Assembly (NCBI GenBank): GCA_021813025.1
Contig: JAKAME010000005.1
Location: forward strand, 1 to 38,238
Source of the DNA: Microcaldota archaeon
Lineage (GTDB): Archaea > Micrarchaeota > Micrarchaeia > Anstonellales > Anstonellaceae
Reading direction: 5' to 3'
DNA length: 38,238 nt
The notes under the pieces were generated by a model, which was not told where the DNA came from, made no database searches, and saw only the letters and a program-made list of their open reading frames with translations. Positions 1-6,011 of this stretch are shown here, one piece after another (the first letter of the stretch is position 1; each line of letters opens with the position of its first letter). A program made the translations under genes and the position numbers.

Positions 1-146
1 GTGCCGAACCGCTCGTACTTGATGCCCTTCTCTTGGAGCAGTTTCAAAAAAGCGGCGTCCACCTTGGCCAAAACCTCCTTGGGGGGAAAGTTGGCCCGCT
101 TGGAGCTGTCGACTCTTGTTTCTATGGCTCTGGGTGGGGCGTTCAT
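1..146 (-). CDS. Hypothetical protein, N-terminal fragment
   Basis: An open frame runs on the minus strand from an ATG at 146 out of the left edge of the window, so only about 48 N-terminal residues are visible. The fragment is charged (residues such as RAIETRVDSSKRANFPPKEV) with no signal peptide or membrane segment. It is divergent from cbf5, and the A/T-rich box at 168-176 lies about 25 bp upstream of this ATG as well, so one box could serve both genes. I do not recognise the family. The lack of any stop and the well-placed start support a real gene. Confidence 0.6.
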   Translation of the reverse strand, partial: MNAPPRAIETRVDSSKRANFPPKEVLAKVDAAFLKLLQEKGIKYERFG

Positions 147-167
147 GGATTAGATTGGTGTCTAAAA

Positions 168-176
168 CTATAAAAA
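168..176 (+). promoter_or_regulatory. TATA box of cbf5 (possibly bidirectional)
   Basis: The sequence CTATAAAAA is centred 24-27 bp upstream of the two adjacent ATG codons of cbf5. That is the normal distance from TATA box to transcription start in archaea, so the mRNA should be leaderless. The same A/T stretch is about 25 bp from the divergent start at 146. Confidence 0.6.
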
Positions 177-195
177 CAAAGAGGCTGGAAGGGAT

Positions 196-1071
196 ATGAT
201 GAAAACAACGCCTACGCCAGCCGAGGAACTCCTTGACTGCTCTTTCCTCATCCTCGACAAGCCAAGGGGGCCGAGCACGCACGAGGTGACAAGCCATATC
301 CGCAAACTGCTTGGAGTGAAAAAAGTGGGGCAGATGGGAACTCTGGACCCGCAGGCATCAGGCGTGCTGGTGATTGGGATTGGAAAGGCAGTGAGACTGC
401 TCAGATTCGTGGATATGAAAGAAAAAAAATACGTGGGAGTGCTGAGAACAAGACAGGCGCCCAAAAATTTGGCAGAATTGCAGGCGGAATTCAACCGCCA
501 ATTGGGCAAAATCACCCAAATGCCGCCCAAGGCTTCCGCCGTGGCCAAGAGGGCGAGGCAGCGAAAGGTTTATGAATATAAGGCGCTTGAACTAATCCAC
601 AATACCGCGCTATTTGAATCCCGCGTCGAGGCAGGCACCTATGTACGGGTGCTGTGCTCCGAGGTCGGCAAGGCGTTTGGCGAAGGCAAAATGATTGAGC
701 TGCGGAGAGTGTCCGTCGGCTCTTTCGGAGAGGCCCAAAGCCTGCGCCTGCCCGACCTGGCAGATGCGGCGTGGAAATTCAGAAAGCATGGTGATGCGTC
801 GGCGCTGCGGAAAATGCTGCGCCCGGCGCATGGGATGCTCCAACTCCCGGCCATTCATGCGGCCGAAGCGGCCCTGGACGCATTCGCCCGCGGATTGCCT
901 CTGGCAATTTCCGGTGTGGGCGGTGCCGAGGCTGTTCGCAAAACGGGGGAATGGATGCAGGCCATAGACGCAAGCGGCCGGCTGGTCGCGATTGTCGAGG
1001 CGAAGGGTTCCGCCCTTTATCCCCGCGTCGTGCTCAAGCCTGCCGGAGGAAAACGGACGAGAGGGGAATGA
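196..1071 (+). CDS. cbf5: Cbf5/TruB-family RNA pseudouridine synthase
   Basis: Catalytic subunit of the archaeal H/ACA RNP, which converts uridine to pseudouridine in rRNA and also modifies tRNA U55. The TruB catalytic motif GTLDP is at residues 48-52, with Asp51 as the expected nucleophile. The usual preceding GHxG reads GQMG here. A PUA-like domain fills roughly residues 210-285 and would bind the ACA box. At 291 residues it is shorter than many archaeal Cbf5 proteins. Two in-frame ATGs (196, 199) sit at the leaderless distance from the TATA box and cannot be told apart. It lies upstream of the rps13 block, a common archaeal arrangement. The guide-RNP role is family knowledge. Confidence 0.93.
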   Translation: MMKTTPTPAEELLDCSFLILDKPRGPSTHEVTSHIRKLLGVKKVGQMGTLDPQASGVLVIGIGKAVRLLRFVDMKEKKYVGVLRTRQAPKNLAELQAEFNRQLGKITQMPPKASAVAKRARQRKVYEYKALELIHNTALFESRVEAGTYVRVLCSEVGKAFGEGKMIELRRVSVGSFGEAQSLRLPDLADAAWKFRKHGDASALRKMLRPAHGMLQLPAIHAAEAALDAFARGLPLAISGVGGAEAVRKTGEWMQAIDASGRLVAIVEAKGSALYPRVVLKPAGGKRTRGE

Positions 1072-1098
1072 ACTCAAAACTTGTATTCATGCCGGGGA

Positions 1099-1158
1099 GC
1101 TTTTTTCTTTCTCTTTCTGCGGAAAGAGGAAAGAAAAAACCTCGGAAAAAAGAAAGAG
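1099..1158. repeat. Pyrimidine/purine hairpin repeat, copy 1
   Basis: A 17-nt pyrimidine arm (1101-1117) is followed after TGCG by its near-perfect complement (1122-1139, one bulged base), then CCTCGG and a further purine run. The same layout recurs at 4247-4295. It lies between cbf5 and tRNA-Ser and may be a terminator or processing hairpin. Confidence 0.5.
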
Positions 1159-1209
1159 AAAAGAAAGAGAGAGTGAAAATGCAACCGTATGATGTGAACT
1201 CGCAATCAT

Positions 1210-1399
1210 GCCGGGATCGCATAACCTGGTAGTGCGCACGCCTGGAATGTTCCTCCTGCAAACACAGATGATTATGATCCTCGGGGGAGGGGAATCAGGA
1301 AGAACCTCAAACTGAAGGGGAGGGGGCGAAGCCCCCGCCCCTGCGGTTCGGAAAGCGTGTGCCCGCAAGGGCTTGAGAGTTCAAATCTCTCTCCCGGCG
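1210..1399 (+). tRNA. tRNA-Ser(GGA) with canonical intron
   Basis: The acceptor stem GCCGGGA (1210-1216) pairs with TCCCGGC (1392-1398) and the discriminator is G1399, typical of serine tRNA. The anticodon stem is CACGC (1237-1241) with GCGTG (1355-1359), and the anticodon GGA is at 1244-1246. A class II variable arm GCCC-GCAA-GGGC follows, then the T arm GAGAG-TTCAAAT-CTCTC. The anticodon loop is interrupted by an intron after position 37. No CCA is encoded. It reads UCC/UCU serine codons. Confidence 0.9.
1248..1353 (+). other. tRNA-Ser intron (106 nt, position 37/38)
   Basis: Boundaries follow from a seven-base anticodon loop and a bulge-helix-bulge reading: central helix 1242-1245 with 1348-1351 (two wobble pairs), bulges at 1246-1248 and 1352-1354. 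The far helix is weak (G-U pairs), so the ends are uncertain by about one base. The intron holds a strong G/C hairpin near 1318-1342 of the form AGGGG-A-GGGGGC-GAA-GCCCCC-G-CCCCT. The archaeal splicing endonuclease would remove it. Confidence 0.75.
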
Positions 1400-1451
1400 T
1401 AAAATAATCATGGAACAAAATCATATTCACGCAAAATGCATGGTGATTGTT

Positions 1452-2249
1452 GTGGCTGAGAAAGTAGAAAAATCAAAAGACAAGCCTCATGATTCCAAAG
1501 AGGCCAAATCAGAGGGCTGGAAGGGCGGCGGACCCGCCAAGCCGGCAGTCTCGGCGGGCGCGCCGAAAGGGAGGCCGGTGGTCGTCCCCAGCGGCCCGAT
1601 TCTGGGCGCCAACGGACAGGAAATCCGCGGCATTGTGCGCATTTCAGGCAAGGACCTCAAGGGGCAGTGGAGCATTCCGCGCTCCCTGCGCTCCATCCGC
1701 GGGCTCGGACTCAACCTCGGCCAGATGCTCTCCGGCATCGTGCTGCGCGAGCTGAAAATACCTGCCAAGACAATGGTGGGCGAGCTTGACGAGGCGCAGA
1801 TGAAGAAGCTGGAGGACATCCTCCAGCACCCCGAGAAATACGGGGCCCCGACATTCATGCTCAACCGCCAGCGCGAGTTCGCGACAAACGAGACCCACCA
1901 CCTCATCGCGGTGGACTTGGGCTACGCGGTCAAGCAGGACGTCGAGCACGAGAAGGACGCTTACACTTGGAAAGGCTACCGCCATGCGTATGGGCAGAAG
2001 GTGCGCGGCCAGCACACCCGCTCCACGGGCCGCTCCGGCATGACCGTGGGCGTGCTGCGCAAAGCCGTCATCGCCAAGGCGGGCGCCGCCGCAGCCACCA
2101 CAGGCGCGGGAGCGCAGGCTGCAGCGCAGGCAAGCGACAAGGGCAAGGCAGCGGGCGCAACAGGCGCCCCTGCCGCAGCCGCGCCGAAGGCCGAGAAAGC
2201 ACCGGCCGCCAAGGCAGCCCCGGCAGGAAAGCCGGCGGAGAAAAAGTAA
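1452..2249 (+). CDS. rps13: Ribosomal protein uS13
   Basis: Small-subunit head protein that contacts 5S rRNA/uL5 and P-site tRNA. The core is recognisable by RIVRISGKDLKG-like and RGLGLNLGQML segments and by the basic C-terminal part of the fold, VRGQHTRSTGRSGMT. I place the start at GTG 1452 (MAEKVEK) because GGTGATT at 1442-1448 stands at the same short distance as in the following genes; the upstream ATG at 1410 has no such site. About 55 Ala/Lys/Pro-rich residues follow the core and look disordered. A roughly 45-residue basic extension precedes it. First protein gene of the tight rps13-rps4-rps11-rpoD operon. Confidence 0.92.
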   Translation: MAEKVEKSKDKPHDSKEAKSEGWKGGGPAKPAVSAGAPKGRPVVVPSGPILGANGQEIRGIVRISGKDLKGQWSIPRSLRSIRGLGLNLGQMLSGIVLRELKIPAKTMVGELDEAQMKKLEDILQHPEKYGAPTFMLNRQREFATNETHHLIAVDLGYAVKQDVEHEKDAYTWKGYRHAYGQKVRGQHTRSTGRSGMTVGVLRKAVIAKAGAAAATTGAGAQAAAQASDKGKAAGATGAPAAAAPKAEKAPAAKAAPAGKPAEKK

Positions 2250-2263
2250 GTTAGGTGATTCTG

Positions 2264-2911
2264 ATGGGAGATCCACGACGCTTGATTCCCAAGGCAGAGA
2301 CGCCACGCCGCGTCTGGGACGCCGACCGCATCAAGAACGAGAGCCAGATAAAGACCGAGTACGGCCTGCGCCGCACCCGCGAGCTTTGGACAGGGCTGGC
2401 GGAGCTGAAAAAGGCCCGCCGCTCTGCCCGCGCCATGCTCTCGCTTGGCGAGGCAGGCCGCGAGAAGGGAATGCAGGTCATCAGCAAGCTGCAACGCTTG
2501 GGCATTGCGAAGGGCGACATGCGCCTTGAGGACGTGCTGGGCCTTACTGTCCGCGATTTCTTGGAGCGCAGGCTGCAGACGCTTGTGCTCAAGAAAGGAC
2601 TGGCGCGCACCACGAAACAGGCGCGCCAGCTTGTGGTGCACGGCTTTATCGCCGTGGGCGGCAGGCGCGTCACCATCCCATCATACATGGTGACTCTCTC
2701 CGAGGAGCCGACAATTTCCTATTACAAGGCGATTGACATCGAGCCCCCGCAGCAGGAAGCGCCGAAGGGAGGCGTTGCCGGCCAGCGCGCGGCGCGCGCC
2801 AAGATGGCACAGGCCGCAACTGATGCCCCGGCTTCTGAAGCTGGCGCTGAGGCTGCTGAAGCTGCTCCGAAAGCACCCGCGGCCGCAAAAGCCCCGGCCG
2901 AAGCGGCTTGA
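2264..2911 (+). CDS. rps4: Ribosomal protein uS4
   Basis: Primary 16S rRNA-binding protein of the 30S body. An S4 RNA-binding domain lies at roughly residues 100-150, including the basic run KKGLARTTKQARQLVVHGFI followed by a VGGRRV turn. It starts 14 bases after the rps13 stop at an ATG preceded by GGTGATT (2255-2260 region), which rules out the in-frame GTG at 2255. The last 45 or so residues are Ala/Pro/Glu-rich and probably disordered, longer than usual for the family. Co-transcribed with rps13 and rps11. Confidence 0.94.
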   Translation: MGDPRRLIPKAETPRRVWDADRIKNESQIKTEYGLRRTRELWTGLAELKKARRSARAMLSLGEAGREKGMQVISKLQRLGIAKGDMRLEDVLGLTVRDFLERRLQTLVLKKGLARTTKQARQLVVHGFIAVGGRRVTIPSYMVTLSEEPTISYYKAIDIEPPQQEAPKGGVAGQRAARAKMAQAATDAPASEAGAEAAEAAPKAPAAAKAPAEAA

Positions 2912-2926
2912 TTTTAGGTGATGTTC

Positions 2927-3520
2927 ATGGCTAACGAAAAAACCAAACCGGCCGACGAGAAGAAGGCTGATGAAAAGAAAATTGAGGAGAAGAAGGAGGT
3001 TGCGAGCGAGGCTATCCCCGCTTCGGCCCCTGTTCCATCAACTTCGGGCGCACCTGCCGCAGGCGCTCCGGCCCCAGCTGGCGCAGCTTCGGGCGCGCCG
3101 GGTGCAGCACCTGCCCCAGTCTATCCGCCCCGCGGACCAATCCGCTGGGCGCTCTGCCACGTGTATTCATCCAAGAATGACACCATCCTGACCATCACCG
3201 ACCTCTCGGGCGCCGAAACAATCGCCAAGGCGTCGGGCGGCATGATTGTCAAGGCAGACCGCGAAGAGGGCAAGCCCTACGCGGCCATGCAGGCCACCAT
3301 AAAGGCGGTGACCGAGGCCAAGAGCCGAGGCATCACCGGTTTGCACATACGCATCCGCGCGCCGGGCGGGCACGGCTCAAAGACTCCGGGCTCGGGCGCG
3401 CAGGCAGTGGTGCGCACCATAGCAAGGCAGGGAGTGCGCATCGGCAAGATAGAGGACGTAACCCCAATCCCGACCGACAGCACCAAGCGGCCCGGAGGCC
3501 GGCGCGGACGGCGCGTGTAG
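2927..3520 (+). CDS. rps11: Ribosomal protein uS11
   Basis: 30S platform protein next to the mRNA exit channel. The conserved core begins near residue 70 (RWALCHVYSSKNDTI) and ends with the family C-terminus TDSTKRPGGRRGRRV; the RAPGGHGSKTPGSGAQ segment is diagnostic. The first 65 or so residues are unusual: a Lys/Glu run followed by an Ala/Pro/Gly-rich stretch, likely disordered. The start at 2927 is set by AGGTGAT at 2916-2922; the earlier in-frame GTG and ATG overlap that motif. It lies in the ribosomal operon between rps4 and rpoD. Confidence 0.94.
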   Translation: MANEKTKPADEKKADEKKIEEKKEVASEAIPASAPVPSTSGAPAAGAPAPAGAASGAPGAAPAPVYPPRGPIRWALCHVYSSKNDTILTITDLSGAETIAKASGGMIVKADREEGKPYAAMQATIKAVTEAKSRGITGLHIRIRAPGGHGSKTPGSGAQAVVRTIARQGVRIGKIEDVTPIPTDSTKRPGGRRGRRV

Positions 3521-3544
3521 AGGAAAATGGAGGAGGTTGAACCC

Positions 3545-4147
3545 ATGGACATTGCCATTGAATCCGAGGACAGCCGGCACATGGCCTTCGCGCTCAGCAA
3601 AAGCCGCGCGGGATTCGCCAACCTGCTGCGCCGCTTTGCCATGAACCATGTGCCCACATTCGCCATCGACAAGGTGGTGTTCTACGAGAACAGCTCGTCC
3701 CTGTTCGACGAATACCTTGCTCACCGCATCGGCCTCGTGCCCCTCAAGTGGGCCTCCGGCTACAAGCCAGACGAGGAAGTGGTGTTCACGCTTGAGGCAT
3801 CGGGCCCCATGAACGTCACCTCCGCGCAGCTTCAGAGCACCAGCGACAAGGTGAAGGTGGCCACTGAGAAAATCCCGCTCCTCAAGCTCATGACAGAGCA
3901 GAACCTGCGCCTGGAGGCCAAGGCCCTTCAGGGCGTCGGGCGCAAGCACGCCCGCTGGCAGGCCGGCCTTGTGAGCTACGAAATGAGCGGGGACAAGTTC
4001 GGCTTCAAGGTCGAGAGCTTCATGCAGATGGGGCCCCGCGACATGCTTGGCCGGGCCGCCGACCTGCTCGAGGAGAAGTGCGAGGAGCTTGAATCAGACC
4101 TGTCCGCCCTTGCGAAGGGCGCGAAGAAAAAGAAAAAGGAGGATTGA
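3545..4147 (+). CDS. rpoD: DNA-directed RNA polymerase subunit D (Rpo3)
   Basis: Archaeal counterpart of Rpb3 and of bacterial alpha, which pairs with subunit L to nucleate polymerase assembly. The alpha-like dimerisation region is clear in SRAGFANLLRRFAMNHVPTF and AHRIGLVPLKW. The insert that carries the 4Fe-4S cluster in some archaeal D subunits is not present; I see no cysteine set, and the protein has only 200 residues. The start is ATG 3545, 7 nt after GGAGGT (3532-3537), not the upstream ATG 3527, which overlaps that site. It ends in a Lys run. The gene closes the rps13 operon before tRNA-Leu. Confidence 0.93.
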   Translation: MDIAIESEDSRHMAFALSKSRAGFANLLRRFAMNHVPTFAIDKVVFYENSSSLFDEYLAHRIGLVPLKWASGYKPDEEVVFTLEASGPMNVTSAQLQSTSDKVKVATEKIPLLKLMTEQNLRLEAKALQGVGRKHARWQAGLVSYEMSGDKFGFKVESFMQMGPRDMLGRAADLLEEKCEELESDLSALAKGAKKKKKED

Positions 4148-4160
4148 GATTGCATTGCAC

Positions 4161-4245
4161 GCAGGGGTAGCAAAGCTTGGTCAAATGCGCTAGCTTGAGG
4201 GGCTAGTGTCTTAGGACTTCGTGGGTTCAAATCCCTCCCCCTGCA
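4161..4245 (+). tRNA. tRNA-Leu(GAG)
   Basis: The acceptor stem GCAGGGG (4161-4167) pairs with CCCCTGC (4238-4244) and the discriminator is A4245. The anticodon stem is CTAGC (4190-4194) with GCTAG (4202-4206), and the anticodon GAG is at 4197-4199. A class II variable arm GTC-TTAG-GAC follows. The T stem GTGGG/CCCTC contains a T-T mismatch at its second pair. There is no intron and no encoded CCA. A leucine tRNA at this place between rpoD and rpl18e is known in other archaea. Confidence 0.9.
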
Positions 4246-4246
4246 A

Positions 4247-4295
4247 GCTTTTTCTTTCTCCGCGGGAGAAAGAAAAACCTTGGAAAAAGAAAGAG
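4247..4295. repeat. Pyrimidine/purine hairpin repeat, copy 2
   Basis: Thirteen bases (4249-4261) and their exact complement (4265-4277) form a hairpin directly after tRNA-Leu, followed by CCTTGGAAAAAGAAAGAG. Order and sequence match the element at 1099-1158, allowing for length changes in the A/T runs. Confidence 0.5.
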
Positions 4296-4343
4296 GGCAG
4301 TTTGCCCTCATGAAAAAAAATCACGCTGACAATGGTGAACCAA

Positions 4344-4661
4344 ATGGCATACAAGAAACAAACTTCCAAAACCCCGCCTTTCTGGGGCAGAGTGGACGAG
4401 CTTCTGGGCCGCTCCACCCGCAAAATGAAGAAGGGCGTCAATCTCAGCCGCCTTGACAGCCTCACCGAGGCTAACGAGAGCGTTGTGGTGGCTTGCAAAG
4501 TGCTGGGCACAGGAGTGCTGACGCACCCGCTCAGCGTGTGCGCCCCGGCCTTCAGCCGCAGCGCCAAGCTTCTGATAACAAAGTCGGGCGGCAAAGTGGT
4601 GGAGCTGGACCAGCTCCGCAAGCTGAACCCGACTGGCAAGGACCTCGTAATACTCATATAG
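4344..4661 (+). CDS. rpl18e: Ribosomal protein eL18 (L18e)
   Basis: Large-subunit protein found in archaea and eukaryotes, related in fold to bacterial L15. Family features include FWGRVDELLGRSTRK near the N-terminus, the ACKVLGTGVLTHPLSVCA segment, and the C-terminal KLNPTGKDLVIL. I set the start at ATG 4344 (MAYKK), 5 nt after GGTGA (4334-4338); the ATG at 4332 overlaps that motif. At 105 residues it is compact and has no extension. First gene of the second ribosomal operon, rpl18e-rpl13-rps9-rpoN. Confidence 0.93.
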   Translation: MAYKKQTSKTPPFWGRVDELLGRSTRKMKKGVNLSRLDSLTEANESVVVACKVLGTGVLTHPLSVCAPAFSRSAKLLITKSGGKVVELDQLRKLNPTGKDLVILI

Positions 4662-4671
4662 GTGCATGAAC

Positions 4672-5097
4672 ATGAAAGTCATTGACGCAAAAGGACTGGT
4701 CGCCGGAAGGCTTGCCAGCCAGATAGCCAAGCAGCTGCTCTCGGGAGAGACGGTCTCGGTAGTGAACGTATCGGACGCATTGGTGTCCGGCACGCTCAAA
4801 TACGAGGTGGGCCGCCTCAACTCGCTCAAGCACCAGAAGAGCAAGCAGGACCCCGAGCGCTCGCCCAAATACCCGCGCATTCCCCACCTGCTCTTCAAGC
4901 GCATGGTGAGGGGCATGCTGCCCAAGAAGTCCAGCCGCGGCCGCGAGGCGCTGAAACGGCTGCGGGCCTATTCGGGCGTGCCGGTAACGGTTGACATGGG
5001 CAAGGCAGAGCGCTACGAGGCCATAGCCAAGAGGCCGCCCAAATCAACCACGCTTGGCGCGATGTGCAGGGCGTTCAGCTGGGAGCCGGCGGCCTGA
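4672..5097 (+). CDS. rpl13: Ribosomal protein uL13
   Basis: Early-assembling 50S protein that binds 23S rRNA. The N-terminus VIDAKGLVAGRLASQIAKQL and the segment KRMVRGMLPKKSSRGREAL are typical of archaeal L13. The start at 4672 is chosen because GGTG (4661-4664) stands 7 nt upstream, while ATG 4666 nearly touches it. The length of 141 residues is normal for the family. The stop of rpl18e overlaps the ribosome-binding site, so the two genes are tightly coupled. Confidence 0.94.
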   Translation: MKVIDAKGLVAGRLASQIAKQLLSGETVSVVNVSDALVSGTLKYEVGRLNSLKHQKSKQDPERSPKYPRIPHLLFKRMVRGMLPKKSSRGREALKRLRAYSGVPVTVDMGKAERYEAIAKRPPKSTTLGAMCRAFSWEPAA

Positions 5098-5112
5098 ATA
5101 TAGGTGATTGCG

Positions 5113-5550
5113 ATGACAACTCCGAAGAAAACTTCCAAGTCCGCCAAGAAGAAGGGCGGCATAGTCACGCGCGGCAAGCGCAAGGAATGCCTTGCGCGAG
5201 CCTCCATACGCAAGGGGAAGGGCGCGGTGCGCATAAACTCCCTCGCGCTCGAGGCAATACCCAACCGCTACGCGCGCGAGCTCATCCGCGAGCCCATCAC
5301 CATGGCGGCCGAAATAGCGCCTGAAGTGGACATTTCGGTGAGCGTGGTGGGCGGCGGGCAGATGGGCCAGGCGCAGGCCGCGCGCATGGCGATTGCCCGC
5401 GCGCTGGTGGAATACTCCGGCTCGCCCGAATTGAAGGCGAGGATGATTGAGCGCGACAGGTTCCTCCTCGCCGAGGACTTCAGGCGCGTTGAGCCCAAGA
5501 AATACCTTGGCCCCAAGGCCCGCGCGCGCTTCCAGAAATCGTACCGCTGA
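5113..5550 (+). CDS. rps9: Ribosomal protein uS9
   Basis: 30S head protein whose basic C-terminal tail reaches the P-site tRNA. The conserved end KKYLGPKARARFQKSYR is complete, and the SVVGGGQMGQAQAARMAIAR segment is the S9 core. A Lys-rich start (KKTSKSAKKKGG) precedes the fold. ATG 5113 follows GGTGATT at 5103-5109, which excludes the in-frame GTG at 5104. Length of 145 residues is normal. It lies between rpl13 and rpoN in the same operon. Confidence 0.94.
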   Translation: MTTPKKTSKSAKKKGGIVTRGKRKECLARASIRKGKGAVRINSLALEAIPNRYARELIREPITMAAEIAPEVDISVSVVGGGQMGQAQAARMAIARALVEYSGSPELKARMIERDRFLLAEDFRRVEPKKYLGPKARARFQKSYR

Positions 5551-5568
5551 GTTTGCGAGGTGGATTGT

Positions 5569-5766
5569 ATGTACTTCCCGGTCCGGTGTTTTACCTGCGG
5601 CGCCCCAATTGCCGACAAGTGGGATGACTACGAGTCGCGCGTCAAGGCGGGCAGCAAGGCTGCCGAGGCGCTTGACGAGCTTGGGGTGGAGCGCTACTGC
5701 TGCCGCCGCATGTTCCTCTCCCACGTCAATGTCATGGACAAAATCATGAAATACACAAAGCTTTAG
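5569..5766 (+). CDS. rpoN: RNA polymerase subunit N (Rpo10, Rpb10-like)
   Basis: Small zinc-binding polymerase subunit that joins the D/L platform to the large subunits. The zinc ligands are the expected C7-x2-C10 (CFTC) and the adjacent Cys44-Cys45 of the RYCCRRM motif. The MYFPVRCFTCG opening is the family signature, so the start is ATG 5569, preceded by AGGTGG, and not the GTG at 5560. At 65 residues it is standard. In many archaea rpoK follows; here tRNA-Pro follows after 20 bases and no rpoK is seen anywhere in the window. Confidence 0.95.
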   Translation: MYFPVRCFTCGAPIADKWDDYESRVKAGSKAAEALDELGVERYCCRRMFLSHVNVMDKIMKYTKL

Positions 5767-5786
5767 GAGGACATGATTGCATTTAT

Positions 5787-5899
5787 GGGGCCATGGGCTA
5801 ACCTGGTAGACTACGTGCTTGGGGTGCACGTGATCCGAGTGTGGATTTGTCCCGAACTAACGGGATGCTCCGCCGGGAATTCAAATCTCGGTGGCCCCA
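5787..5899 (+). tRNA. tRNA-Pro(GGG) with intron in the T arm
   Basis: The acceptor stem GGGGCCA (5787-5793) pairs with TGGCCCC (5892-5898), with A5899 as discriminator. The anticodon stem is CGTGC (5814-5818) with GCACG (5826-5830) and the anticodon GGG is at 5821-5823. As written, the T arm does not close. Removing 5840-5879 joins CCGAG to TTCAAAT-CTCGG and gives a perfect five-pair stem with a seven-base loop. The D stem is weak, with one C-A opposition. No CCA is encoded. The gene sits between rpoN and rps2, a known position for tRNA-Pro in archaea. Confidence 0.9.
5840..5879 (+). other. Non-canonical tRNA-Pro intron (40 nt, position 53/54)
   Basis: A complete bulge-helix-bulge is visible: outer exon helix TGA/TCA, 5' bulge AG^T (5838-5840), central helix TCCG (5834-5837) with CGGG (5874-5877, one wobble), 3' bulge AA^T (5878-5880), and intron helix GTGGA (5841-5845) with TCCGC (5869-5873). 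The intron tip forms TCCCG-AACTAA-CGGGA. Cutting between bases 2 and 3 of each bulge restores a normal T arm. Confidence 0.88.
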
Positions 5900-5943
5900 T
5901 TTTATTGTCACAATAACAAAATAGGAAAAACAACCAAGCCGTC

Positions 5944-5973
5944 CCGAAAGTAGCCGTCGGAAAATTCTTTCGG
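5944..5973 (+). promoter_or_regulatory. Hairpin upstream of rps2
   Basis: CCGAAAG (5944-5950) and CTTTCGG (5967-5973) are exact inverted repeats separated by 16 bases, about 40 bp before the rps2 start. It could be a leader hairpin or a terminator after tRNA-Pro. No clean TATA box was found here. Confidence 0.3.
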
Positions 5974-6011
5974 CGAGCATTTGCGGGCTCCTTGGATAAA
6001 TGGTGAAAACT

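Noticed and set aside
1174..1209. C/D-box guide RNA suggested by TATGATGTGA before tRNA-Ser
   Set aside because: No matching CTGA D box or C'/D' pair could be found within a sensible distance.
1410..1451. Extra 14 codons at the start of rps13 (ATG 1410)
   Set aside because: No ribosome-binding site precedes ATG 1410, while GGTGATT is correctly placed before GTG 1452.
5044..5829. Minus-strand frame of 261 codons over rpl13, rps9 and rpoN
   Set aside because: It is antisense to three conserved genes and rich in His/Arg/Ala typical of shadow frames.
5773..5914. Open frame of about 46 codons after rpoN, preceded by AGGAGG
   Set aside because: It runs through the whole tRNA-Pro gene and its intron, the spacing to the ATG is only 2 nt, and the protein has no motif. 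It is a by-product of the tRNA sequence, not rpoK.
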